Positions 1 to 5,721 of a stretch of DNA of 17,473 nt are shown here, in pieces. The DNA lies in assembly GCA_900769535.1 (NCBI GenBank), contig CAAGHB010000075.1, forward strand, positions 1 through 17,473. Direction: 5' to 3'. How positions within the stretch are numbered: position 1 is the stretch's first letter; each line of letters opens with the position of its first letter. The notes below the pieces were generated by a model that was not told the DNA's origin, did not search any database, and saw only the letters and a program-made list of their open reading frames with translations. The position numbers and the translations under genes were made by a program. Source of the DNA: Clostridia bacterium (GTDB lineage: Bacteria > Bacillota > Clostridia > Oscillospirales > Acutalibacteraceae).

Positions 1-458
1 ATAGCCGAATGCTCACTGTCAACGGGAAAAAGATTTACGCCCTTTTCCTTAATTGCCGGCATAACTAGCTCACCGCCGGCAACAAGTGTTTCCTTGTTCG
101 CGAGGGCTATGTCCTTGCCTGCTTTTATCGCCTCTAACGTCGGCTTTAAGCCAACCATACCGACAACTGCATTTACAACAATATCCGATTTTTCAAAAGA
201 TGATGCCTCGCAAAGTCCGTCAATTCCTGATACAACTTTTACAGCCAAATCTGCGACTCGCAGCTTAAATTCATTCGCATTATTTTCATCATATACACAA
301 ACAAGCTCGGGCTTGAATTCGCGTGTCTGCTTTTCGAGTAAATCAATATTCTGATTCGCAGTAAGAACGTTTACTTTAAAATTAAATTTTCGCGCAATAT
401 CGAGTGTTTGAGTACCGATAGAGCCGGTTGACCCAAGTAAAGTAATTGATTTTATCAT
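1..458 (-). CDS. dxr: 1-deoxy-D-xylulose 5-phosphate reductoisomerase (DXR), N-terminal part, cut by the window edge
   Basis: DXR catalyses the NADPH-dependent rearrangement and reduction of DXP to 2-C-methyl-D-erythritol 4-phosphate, the committed step of the MEP isoprenoid pathway in the cytoplasm. I translated 152 codons plus a partial one. The N-terminus starts MIKSITLLGSTGSIG, whose GSTGSIG (residues 9-15) is the NADPH-binding loop. ALANKETLVAGGE follows further on. The fragment ends in PVDSEHSA, where D147 and E149 match the catalytic metal ligands of the family. The C-terminal half lies outside the window. The ATG at 456-458 has a GGTGAG ribosome binding site 8 nt upstream, inside the last codons of cdsA, and only 4 nt separate the two genes, so they are probably translationally coupled. 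The product feeds the polyprenyl supply used by uppS upstream. The identification is firm. Confidence 0.96.
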   Translation of the reverse strand, partial: MIKSITLLGSTGSIGTQTLDIARKFNFKVNVLTANQNIDLLEKQTREFKPELVCVYDENNANEFKLRVADLAVKVVSGIDGLCEASSFEKSDIVVNAVVGMVGLKPTLEAIKAGKDIALANKETLVAGGELVMPAIKEKGVNLFPVDSEHSA

Positions 459-462
459 AATT

Positions 463-1278
463 TTATCTCACCAATGTGAATACCTGCATAATCATAACCA
501 TATATGCAGTAACCATCAGCATACTGTCAAATCGGTCAAGCACTCCGCCATGACCCGGCATAATATTTCCGTAGTCCTTTATCTTATAGTATCTCTTAAT
601 CGCAGAGGCAAAAAGGTCGCCAACAACGCTCACAAGTGAGCCAAGTACGGCTACAAGGATTACAAGAAGATATGAAACGCTCTCTACACTTTCAACTGAA
701 AGACTGTAAATAAGGGCAAAAAGCGTTGATAATACGAGATTTGATACAATACCGCCTACTAATCCTTCAATAGTTTTTTTCGGACTTAAAACAGGGGCCA
801 GCTTATGCTTTCCGATAGCGCAACCTACGAAATATGCTCCTGTATCCGAACCCCATGCACAGAATGCTATAAGAATAAAATAGAACATTCCGTGAGGATG
901 GTCAATAATCGCAATCAAGCTACTGAATGCAAACGAAACAAACATAATTAAAGTATATGCGGTAAACAAAACTGTCATTCTGACCTTTTCAAAGGTATAA
1001 AGAACGTAACAGCAGAACAGAATTGAATAAATTATTGCCAATACGTTATAGGTGATGCCAAATTCACTTCTTACCGAAAAGACCGATAAAACAGTAAATA
1101 TCATTGAAACAACCATAAATGGAATTTGACTTCCCGTTTTTGTGGTATTAAGAATTTCGTACGTAGCAATTAAAGCAATTAAACCTATAACAATATCGAG
1201 CATAATCGTTGCTCTGAAAATAAGTGTAATTATAAGTAAGATTACGCCAACTGCGCCTGAAATTATGCGTGTTTTCAT
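463..1278 (-). CDS. cdsA: Phosphatidate cytidylyltransferase (CDP-diacylglycerol synthase)
   Basis: This integral membrane enzyme condenses CTP with phosphatidic acid to give CDP-diacylglycerol, the precursor of all bacterial phospholipid head groups. The protein is 271 aa and mostly hydrophobic, with about eight likely membrane segments beginning right after MKTRIISG. The family signature is at residues 225-251: SAIKRYYKIKD, then GHGGVLDRFD, with the invariant K-D and H-G-G-x-x-D-R-x-D residues. I chose the ATG at 1276-1278, because AGGGAG lies 9 nt upstream and MKTRIISG is the usual family start. An in-frame TTG at 1287 would add three residues but overlaps the spacing expected for the binding site. 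The 15-nt gap from the uppS stop carries that site, and dxr follows 4 nt after the stop, so uppS-cdsA-dxr is one tight operon for lipid and polyprenyl synthesis. Confidence 0.96.
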   Translation of the reverse strand: MKTRIISGAVGVILLIITLIFRATIMLDIVIGLIALIATYEILNTTKTGSQIPFMVVSMIFTVLSVFSVRSEFGITYNVLAIIYSILFCCYVLYTFEKVRMTVLFTAYTLIMFVSFAFSSLIAIIDHPHGMFYFILIAFCAWGSDTGAYFVGCAIGKHKLAPVLSPKKTIEGLVGGIVSNLVLSTLFALIYSLSVESVESVSYLLVILVAVLGSLVSVVGDLFASAIKRYYKIKDYGNIMPGHGGVLDRFDSMLMVTAYMVMIMQVFTLVR

Positions 1279-1293
1279 ATCCTTCAACTCCCT

Positions 1294-2010
1294 TTATTTT
1301 GTTCCGCCGTATCTTCTATCTCTTAATGCAAAAGCGGAAATTGCCTCGTCTATATCCTTTTCACTGAAATCGGGCCACAAGCGGTCGGTAAACCAATATT
1401 CAGCATAGGCAGATTGCCAAATAAGAAAATTCGACAGTCGATATTCCCCACTCGGTCTTATAATCAAATCGGTATCGGGCATACCCGCTGTATAAAGATT
1501 ATCCGAAAGCATCGAATCGGTAAGCTCGGCAAGATTATCTCCGCGCTCAGCCATTTTTCTGACAGTTCTAACGATTTCGTCGCGACCACCGTAATTTAAT
1601 GCAATGTTTAAATTTAAACCGGTGGCATCCTTTGAATCGTCTTCTGCTTTTATTATAAGGCGGTTAAGTTCATCATCAAGCATCGTTAAATCGCCAAGGA
1701 ACCTAACTTTTATGTTTTCGTCCTGGAAATTAACCGAATCAACTAAGTAATCATGAAGCAATTTCATAATTGCATCGACCTCGTCCTTCGGCCGTTTCCA
1801 ATTTTCAGTGCTGAATGCATATACCGTGAGATATTTTATCCCAATCTTATTACAGTATCGAGCAATTTTTTGAAAGGTTTTTGCACCCGATGAGTGACCG
1901 GCAGTACGAGGTAAACCTCTTTTTTTTGCCCATCTGCCATTTCCGTCCATAATTATTCCGATATGCGTTGGAAGTACGTCAGGTAAACTTTTTTTCTTTT
2001 TAAAAAACAA
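1294..2010 (-). CDS. uppS: Isoprenyl transferase (undecaprenyl diphosphate synthase)
   Basis: This cytosolic cis-prenyltransferase adds isopentenyl units to farnesyl diphosphate to build undecaprenyl diphosphate, the lipid carrier for peptidoglycan and other envelope glycans. The substrate-binding P-loop motif IGIIMDGNGRWAKKRG holds the catalytic Asp (D22 in this numbering). The C-terminal signature DLIIRPSGEYRLSNFLIWQ with a following YAEYWF is complete. Length is 238 aa, normal for the family. Start choice is unusual: the first in-frame ATG (2029-2031) directly abuts the U-tract of the frr terminator and has no ribosome binding site. The TTG at 2008-2010 has GGCGGTG at 2018-2024, one base off GGAGGTG and exactly 7 nt away, the spacing used by rpmE, dnaG and addA here. 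It would give MFFKKKKS as N-terminus. The function is certain; the start is moderately supported. Confidence 0.95.
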   Translation of the reverse strand: MFFKKKKSLPDVLPTHIGIIMDGNGRWAKKRGLPRTAGHSSGAKTFQKIARYCNKIGIKYLTVYAFSTENWKRPKDEVDAIMKLLHDYLVDSVNFQDENIKVRFLGDLTMLDDELNRLIIKAEDDSKDATGLNLNIALNYGGRDEIVRTVRKMAERGDNLAELTDSMLSDNLYTAGMPDTDLIIRPSGEYRLSNFLIWQSAYAEYWFTDRLWPDFSEKDIDEAISAFALRDRRYGGTK

Positions 2011-2033
2011 CGAAAAACACCGCCATTTCATAA

Positions 2034-2063
2034 AAAGGGACTGCGAAATACCACAGTCCCTTT
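2034..2063 (-). terminator. Intrinsic terminator or attenuator after frr
   Basis: Perfect 10-bp inverted repeat AAAGGGACTG / CAGTCCCTTT at 2034-2043 and 2054-2063 with a 10-nt loop. Read on the minus strand, the 3' arm continues as CCCTTTTTATG, giving a five-T run. It lies about 20 nt after the frr stop codon and ends just before the possible uppS ATG. No room for a separate uppS promoter is left after it, so some read-through must supply uppS unless a promoter lies inside frr. Confidence 0.75.
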
Positions 2064-2082
2064 AATTGTATCTTATCAGAAA

Positions 2083-2637
2083 TTACAGAGACATAATTTC
2101 CTTTTCTTTTGCTTCGGCAACTTCATCGATTTTCTTAACGAATTTATCGGTGAGCTTTTGAACGTCGGTTTCACCCTTTTTAACGTCATCTTCGGTGATT
2201 TCGCTGTTCTTTTTCATCGCCTTCAACTTATCATTTACGTCACGGCGAATTGAGCGAATAGCAACCTTTGATTCCTCGGCCATTTTGCTGATTTCTTTGC
2301 AAAGTTCTTTACGGCGTTCTTCTGTAAGAGGCGGAAAGCTAATTCTGATAATCTTTCCGTCATTAGCAGGGGTAATGCCTATATCAGAAGCTAAAATTGC
2401 CTTTTCAATATCCTTTAAAGTGGAAGCATCCCAGGGCTGAATTTGGAGCATTCTTGCCTCGGGTACAGAAATTGCCGCCATCTGAATAATGGGTGTAGGA
2501 GTGCCGTAATAATCGACAGTAACTCTATCGAGGATTGCAGGATTTGCTCTTCCTGCACGGATTGAGCCATACTCTTTTTCAAGTGCGGCTACTGATTTAT
2601 TCATTTTTTCTTCTGCTGTTTTGAAAAGTTCGTTCAT
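2083..2637 (-). CDS. frr: Ribosome recycling factor
   Basis: RRF works with EF-G to split the post-termination 70S ribosome so that it can start a new round. The 184-aa protein has the usual length (about 185). It shows the family pattern: N-terminal helix (MNELFKTAEEKMNKS), the RAGRANPAILDRV segment, the domain II strand region DYYGTPTPIIQMA with QIQPWD, and the long C-terminal helices with IRSIRRDVNDKLK, whose paired arginines contact 23S rRNA. The ATG at 2635-2637 has AAGGAG 7 nt upstream, and the gap to pyrH is only 13 nt, so pyrH-frr is one transcript driven by the promoter at about 3383-3411. A terminator hairpin follows the stop. Nothing unusual was seen in the protein. Confidence 0.98.
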   Translation of the reverse strand: MNELFKTAEEKMNKSVAALEKEYGSIRAGRANPAILDRVTVDYYGTPTPIIQMAAISVPEARMLQIQPWDASTLKDIEKAILASDIGITPANDGKIIRISFPPLTEERRKELCKEISKMAEESKVAIRSIRRDVNDKLKAMKKNSEITEDDVKKGETDVQKLTDKFVKKIDEVAEAKEKEIMSL

Positions 2638-2650
2638 AGCTATTCTCCTT

Positions 2651-3355
2651 TTATTTAACTATTGTACCAATTGTTTCGCCGCATATTGCACGAACAATAT
2701 TTTTGGGGTCGTTAAGATTGAATACGAGAATGGGGATATTATTATCCATACAGAGAGAGGCCGCTGTGCTATCCATAACGTGAAGTCCCTGACTGAGGAC
2801 GTCAATGTATTTGAGCTCGTCATACTTTTTGCTTTCGGGATGTGTTTTTGGGTCACAGTCGTAAACGCCATCAACGTTTGTTGCCTTAAAAATTATATCA
2901 GCATCGATTTCGGCTGCACGTAAAGATGCTGCCGTATCGGTTGAGAAAAAGGGATTTCCCGTTCCGCAACCAAATACTACAACACGTCCCTTTTCTAAAT
3001 GGCGAACTGCTTTATTTCTGATATACGGTTCGGCAACCTGCTGCATAGAAATTGCTGTCTGAACTCGTACGTCAACGCCGAGCTGTTCAAGTGCATCGCC
3101 AAGTGCAAGTGCGTTTATGACAGTTGCAAGCATTCCCATGTGGTCTGCACGCGTTCTGTCCATTTTTCCACTTGTTCTGCCTCGCCAGAAGTTTCCGCCG
3201 CCAACTACAACGGCAACCTCAGCGCCAAGCGAAACACATTCCTTTATGCTTTCGCAAATTTTAAGTACAGTGTCGAAATCAAGGCCGAAATGCTGTTCTC
3301 CGGCCATCGCTTCGCCGCTAACTTTAATAAGTACTCTCTTGTATTTAAGTTGCAT
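2651..3355 (-). CDS. pyrH: UMP kinase
   Basis: Cytoplasmic kinase that converts UMP to UDP with ATP, the step that feeds all pyrimidine nucleotides; bacterial PyrH is a hexamer of the amino acid kinase fold, usually activated by GTP and inhibited by UTP. The 234-aa product has the N-terminal phosphate loop KVSGEAMAG (residues 11-19), the VVGGGNFWRGR loop (about residues 50-60), the nucleotide-binding GNPFFSTDTAA, and the C-terminal ATP site FKATNVDGVYDCDP. Length is normal. The start at 3353-3355 is preceded by AGGGGTGG. The gene has its own promoter in the gap after the tsf terminator and is followed by frr after 13 nt. The order rpsB-tsf-pyrH-frr is widely conserved among bacteria. Confidence 0.98.
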   Translation of the reverse strand: MQLKYKRVLIKVSGEAMAGEQHFGLDFDTVLKICESIKECVSLGAEVAVVVGGGNFWRGRTSGKMDRTRADHMGMLATVINALALGDALEQLGVDVRVQTAISMQQVAEPYIRNKAVRHLEKGRVVVFGCGTGNPFFSTDTAASLRAAEIDADIIFKATNVDGVYDCDPKTHPESKKYDELKYIDVLSQGLHVMDSTAASLCMDNNIPILVFNLNDPKNIVRAICGETIGTIVK

Positions 3356-3382
3356 AATACCACCCCTAATATATATGCTTAT

Positions 3383-3411
3383 ATTCTACTATATTTATCA
3401 GATATTGTAAA
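3383..3411 (-). promoter_or_regulatory. Sigma-A-type promoter for pyrH-frr
   Basis: On the minus strand a -35 box TTTACA (3406-3411) is separated by exactly 17 nt from a -10 box TAGAAT (3383-3388). Each box differs from consensus at one position. Transcription would begin near 3376, giving a leader of only about 20 nt before pyrH. The site lies between the tsf terminator and pyrH, which fits a separate pyrH-frr transcript. Not tested experimentally. Confidence 0.8.
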
Positions 3412-3430
3412 GCGTTATAATCTAAATTTA

Positions 3431-3463
3431 TAAAAAAACACCCGACTTTTTTAAAGTCGGGTG
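3431..3463 (-). terminator. Rho-independent terminator after tsf
   Basis: Perfect 11-bp inverted repeat CACCCGACTTT / AAAGTCGGGTG (3439-3449 and 3453-3463) with a 3-nt loop. On the minus strand it is followed at once by seven T residues (3432-3438). It starts 12 nt after the tsf stop codon. This is a textbook intrinsic terminator that ends the rpsB-tsf transcript, with the pyrH promoter just downstream. Confidence 0.9.
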
Positions 3464-3475
3464 AAAAATAGCAAT

Positions 3476-4390
3476 TTATTTTACCATGCTTGCAACTTCG
3501 TCAGCGAAATTGTCATTTCTCTTTTCGAGGCCTTCGCCCTTTTCAAGACGAGCAAACTTAACAAGCTTGATTTCTCCGCCGAGCTTCTTAGCTTCGGCTT
3601 CGATGTAAGCACCAACCTTGAAATCGCCGTTTTTAACAAATTCCTGCTCGATAAGGCAAACTTCCGAGAAGAACTTGCCGAGCTTACCTTCAACGATTTT
3701 AGCAAGAACCTGTTCGGGCTTGTTTGCCATCTTAGGATCTTCCTTCATCTGAGAAATCATAATGCCCTTTTCATGCTCGATAGCATCAGCAGGAACAGAG
3801 TCACGATCAAGGTATGTCGGGTTAACAGCAGCAATCTGCATTGCTATATCCTTTGCGAGAGTCTTGAACTCTTCGGTAGCAGCGATTTCAGGAGTTGTTT
3901 CAAAGTTAACGAGAACGCCGATTTTACCGCCGCCGTGAACATATGAACCAACAACACCTTCAAAGCGCTCAAAACGTCTAATCTTAATATTTTCACGAAC
4001 TGCGAGGAAGAGATCCTGAACAGCTTCGTTAACGGTCTTACCATCGAGGGTGCAGTTACCGAGAGCTTCTACGTCAGCAGGATTCTGCTCAGCAACAACC
4101 TGAGCAACCTTCTTTGTAAGGTCCTTAAAGAGATCGCCACCGGCAACAAAGTCGGTCTCTGCGTTGATTTCAACAGCTGCAGCTACGCCGTCAGCTTCAT
4201 AAACGAGAACAGCACCTTCTGCTGCAATACGAGTTGATTTCTTTGCCTGCTGAGCAAGTCCCTTTTCTCTAAGGAAGTCAACAGCTTTGTCCATATCACC
4301 GTTACATTCGGTGAGAGCTTTTTTACAATCCATCATTCCGCATCCGGTTTTTTCACGGAGCGCCTGTACGTCTTTAGCTGTAAATGCCAT
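3476..4390 (-). CDS. tsf: Translation elongation factor Ts
   Basis: EF-Ts is the guanine nucleotide exchange factor that releases GDP from EF-Tu. The 304-aa product begins MAFTAKDVQALREKTGCGM; the UBA-like N-terminal domain carries the TGCGMMDCKKAL segment (usual form TGAGMMDCKKAL), and NAETDFVA marks the start of the core that contacts EF-Tu. The conserved core continues with EGVVGSYVHGGGKIGVLV, and KPEQVLAKIVEGKLGKFF with the C-terminal module follows. The reading frame is open for a further 75 codons upstream, but that extension runs through the hairpin and matches nothing in the family. The ATG at 4388-4390 has GGAGG 8 nt upstream and gives the normal N-terminus. It forms an operon with rpsB, though an 88-nt gap with a strong hairpin separates the two. 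Confidence 0.98.
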   Translation of the reverse strand: MAFTAKDVQALREKTGCGMMDCKKALTECNGDMDKAVDFLREKGLAQQAKKSTRIAAEGAVLVYEADGVAAAVEINAETDFVAGGDLFKDLTKKVAQVVAEQNPADVEALGNCTLDGKTVNEAVQDLFLAVRENIKIRRFERFEGVVGSYVHGGGKIGVLVNFETTPEIAATEEFKTLAKDIAMQIAAVNPTYLDRDSVPADAIEHEKGIMISQMKEDPKMANKPEQVLAKIVEGKLGKFFSEVCLIEQEFVKNGDFKVGAYIEAEAKKLGGEIKLVKFARLEKGEGLEKRNDNFADEVASMVK

Positions 4391-4420
4391 TTTATATTCC
4401 TCCAATATTATAAGTTGTTT

Positions 4421-4460
4421 AAAAAAGAAATCAGTGCTCGCCCGCTCCGGGCGAGCACTG
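4421..4460 (-). terminator. GC-rich hairpin with U-tract between rpsB and tsf (partial terminator)
   Basis: Perfect 12-bp inverted repeat CAGTGCTCGCCC / GGGCGAGCACTG (4432-4443 and 4449-4460) with a 5-nt loop. On the minus strand it is followed by ATTTC and then six T residues (4421-4426). This has the form of an intrinsic terminator, with the T-run set back five nt. Because tsf starts 30 nt further on and no usable promoter lies between, it probably acts as a partial terminator or a transcript-end stabilising hairpin. A terminator between rpsB and tsf is also known in E. coli. Confidence 0.75.
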
Positions 4461-4478
4461 TTAAATTTTAAAATTTGA

Positions 4479-5222
4479 TTATTCAGCGTCGGTTGCTTCT
4501 GCGGCTTCTTCTGTTTCTTCGATAGCAGCAGAGCCCTGTTCGCCCTGACGTCCTTCGATAACAGCTGATGCCATAGCAGAAGCGATGAGCTTAACTGCAC
4601 GGATAGCGTCGTCATTACCGGGGATTACGTAGTCGATTTCATCAGGATCACAGTTGGTATCAACGATAGCAACGATCGGAATACCGAGCTTCTTTGCCTC
4701 AGCAACGGCAATTCTTTCTTTTCTCGGGTCAACGATAAAGAGAGCGCCGGGAAGCTCCTTCATATCCTGGATACCACCGAGGAATTTTTCAAGCTTTTCG
4801 ATTTCGAGCTTGAGCTTAATAACTTCCTTCTTCGGAAGAAGCTCGAATGTGCCGTCTTCTTCCATTTTGCGAAGCTGATTAAGTCTTCTGATTCTGAGCT
4901 TGATGGTGGTGAAGTTGGTCATCATACCGCCAAGCCAACGAGCGTTAACGAAGGGCATTTCGCAACGAATTGCTTCTTCCTTAACAGAATCCTGGGCCTG
5001 CTTCTTTGTTCCTACGAACAAAATTGACTTTCCTTCCATGGAAAGATCGCGTACGAAATTGTACGCAGTTTCGAGATACTTAACGGTCTTCTGTAAGTCG
5101 ATGATGTAGATACCGTTACGTTCAGCGAAAATGTACTCTGCCATTTTCGGGTTCCAGCGTCTTGTCTGATGGCCGAAATGTACGCCTGCTTCAAGAAGCT
5201 GTTTCATTGAGATTACTGACAT
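4479..5222 (-). CDS. rpsB: 30S ribosomal protein S2
   Basis: S2 is a late-assembling protein of the small subunit that helps anchor S1 in bacteria that have it. The 247-aa product begins MSVISMKQLLEAGVHFGHQ, followed by RRWNPKM and FAERNGIYIIDLQKT, the classic N-terminal S2 signature. Further on are FVGTKKQAQDSV, NARWLGGMMTNF, a coiled-coil insertion (about residues 110-150, rich in K and E), and DPRKERIAVAEAKKLGIPIVAIVDTN. The C-terminus ends in an alanine- and glutamate-rich acidic tail, as in many Firmicutes. The ATG at 5220-5222 has AAAGGAGGA about 8 nt upstream. It has a strong promoter and a roughly 100-nt leader able to form a closed structure (see that feature). It is the first gene of the rpsB-tsf unit. 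Confidence 0.98.
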   Translation of the reverse strand: MSVISMKQLLEAGVHFGHQTRRWNPKMAEYIFAERNGIYIIDLQKTVKYLETAYNFVRDLSMEGKSILFVGTKKQAQDSVKEEAIRCEMPFVNARWLGGMMTNFTTIKLRIRRLNQLRKMEEDGTFELLPKKEVIKLKLEIEKLEKFLGGIQDMKELPGALFIVDPRKERIAVAEAKKLGIPIVAIVDTNCDPDEIDYVIPGNDDAIRAVKLIASAMASAVIEGRQGEQGSAAIEETEEAAEATDAE

Positions 5223-5254
5223 TTTTAATATCCTCCTTTGGTTTTTACGCCTCC

Positions 5255-5327
5255 GCCAAAATCAACTTTACCGACCACCTGAAAAGGCACCGTTCGGCAA
5301 ATCATTTGACGTGTGTATTTTGGCACC
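5255..5327 (-). promoter_or_regulatory. Structured 5' leader of rpsB, candidate S2 autoregulatory element
   Basis: The leader between the predicted start site (about 5327) and the rpsB ribosome binding site can fold into three stacked stems. The outer stem pairs GCCAAAAU (5317-5324) with AUUUUGGC (5255-5262), plus a flanking U-G pair. The middle stem pairs UUUGCCGA (5294-5301) with UCGGUAAA (5267-5274). The inner hairpin pairs GCCU (5285-5288) with AGGU (5277-5280) around a UUUC loop. Such nested pairing is unlikely by chance in a 100-nt AT-rich gap. The CCUUU of the inner hairpin could alternatively pair with AAAGG of the binding site. S2 represses its own operon through an rpsB leader in E. 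coli; assigning that role here is inference. Confidence 0.5.
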
Positions 5328-5332
5328 GAATA

Positions 5333-5361
5333 ATTCTATCACATGTTACCAAAAAAATCAA
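5333..5361 (-). promoter_or_regulatory. Strong sigma-A promoter for rpsB-tsf
   Basis: Minus-strand -35 box TTGATT (5356-5361), a 17-nt spacer, and -10 box TAGAAT (5333-5338) with a TG one base upstream of it (extended -10). The sequence above the -35 box is very AT-rich (A and T tracts at 5351-5380), which could act as an UP element. Transcription would start near 5327, placing the structured leader in the mRNA. It begins right after the ylmC stop codon, with no hairpin terminator in between. Confidence 0.85.
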
Positions 5362-5380
5362 GTAAAATTTATGTATTTTT

Positions 5381-5668
5381 CTATTTTCCTAAAATTCTGT
5401 TGATAACACGTTTTTTAGGCGGCACAAAACCGCCCTGACACCTTACCAAAATCGTGTCTTCGCCTATAATTTCTATCTCATGCCAAGGAATAATGCAATC
5501 CTCGCACCTTCCCAGCAATCCGAAGCATTTGAGCCGACCGAAAACAACGATAGCAATAACCTTTGCCGTTACCGTATCGACCTCGACGTCTCCCACACAG
5601 CCCAAAATTGCCCCATTATGAAGACATACAACCTCTTTATTTCGAAGGTCCTGAATTCTGCAATTCAT
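5381..5668 (-). CDS. YlmC/YmxH-family sporulation protein (PRC-barrel)
   Basis: Small protein of 95 aa that matches the YlmC/YmxH family of spore-former proteins, a single PRC-barrel-like beta domain of unknown biochemical role. Visible family features are the opening CRIQDLRNKEVVCLHNGAILG, the GDVEVD strand, the AIVVFGRLKCFGLLG stretch, and IPWHEIEIIGEDTILV near residue 80. The C-terminal tail VPPKKRVINRILGK is basic. It is cysteine-rich, with seven cysteines. The start was set at the ATG at 5666-5668, which has AAGGGGAG 8 nt upstream; upstream GTG and ATG codons in frame lie too close to that site. It sits between rpoD and rpsB, 53 nt after rpoD, and is probably co-transcribed with rpoD. 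A possible hairpin covers its ribosome binding site. Family assignment is good; function is not known. Confidence 0.85.
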   Translation of the reverse strand: MNCRIQDLRNKEVVCLHNGAILGCVGDVEVDTVTAKVIAIVVFGRLKCFGLLGRCEDCIIPWHEIEIIGEDTILVRCQGGFVPPKKRVINRILGK

Positions 5669-5673
5669 TATCA

Positions 5674-5708
5674 TCACTCCCCTTACATTTTTTAATATGC
5701 AGGAGTGA
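5674..5708 (-). promoter_or_regulatory. Possible hairpin masking the ylmC ribosome binding site
   Basis: On the minus strand TCACTCC (from 5702-5708) can pair perfectly with GGAGTGA (5674-5680), with one more U-G pair inside and a loop of about 20 nt. The 3' arm contains most of the Shine-Dalgarno sequence of ylmC, so folding would hide it. The stem is short and the loop large, so the stability is modest and this is a weak call. Confidence 0.3.
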
Positions 5709-5721
5709 GTCTAATGATACA

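Noticed and set aside
2999..3946. Plus-strand open frames of 144 and 161 codons opposite pyrH and tsf
   Set aside because: They lie antisense to strongly conserved genes, overlap the terminator region and show no recognisable domains. They are frame shadows.
4407..4412. Consensus TATAAT -10 box just upstream of tsf
   Set aside because: No good -35 box at 17 nt, and the transcript would start inside the Shine-Dalgarno sequence, making it non-functional for tsf.
4391..4615. 75-codon N-terminal extension of tsf
   Set aside because: It reads through the hairpin and the end of rpsB, has no family similarity, and the ATG at 4390 has an ideal ribosome binding site.
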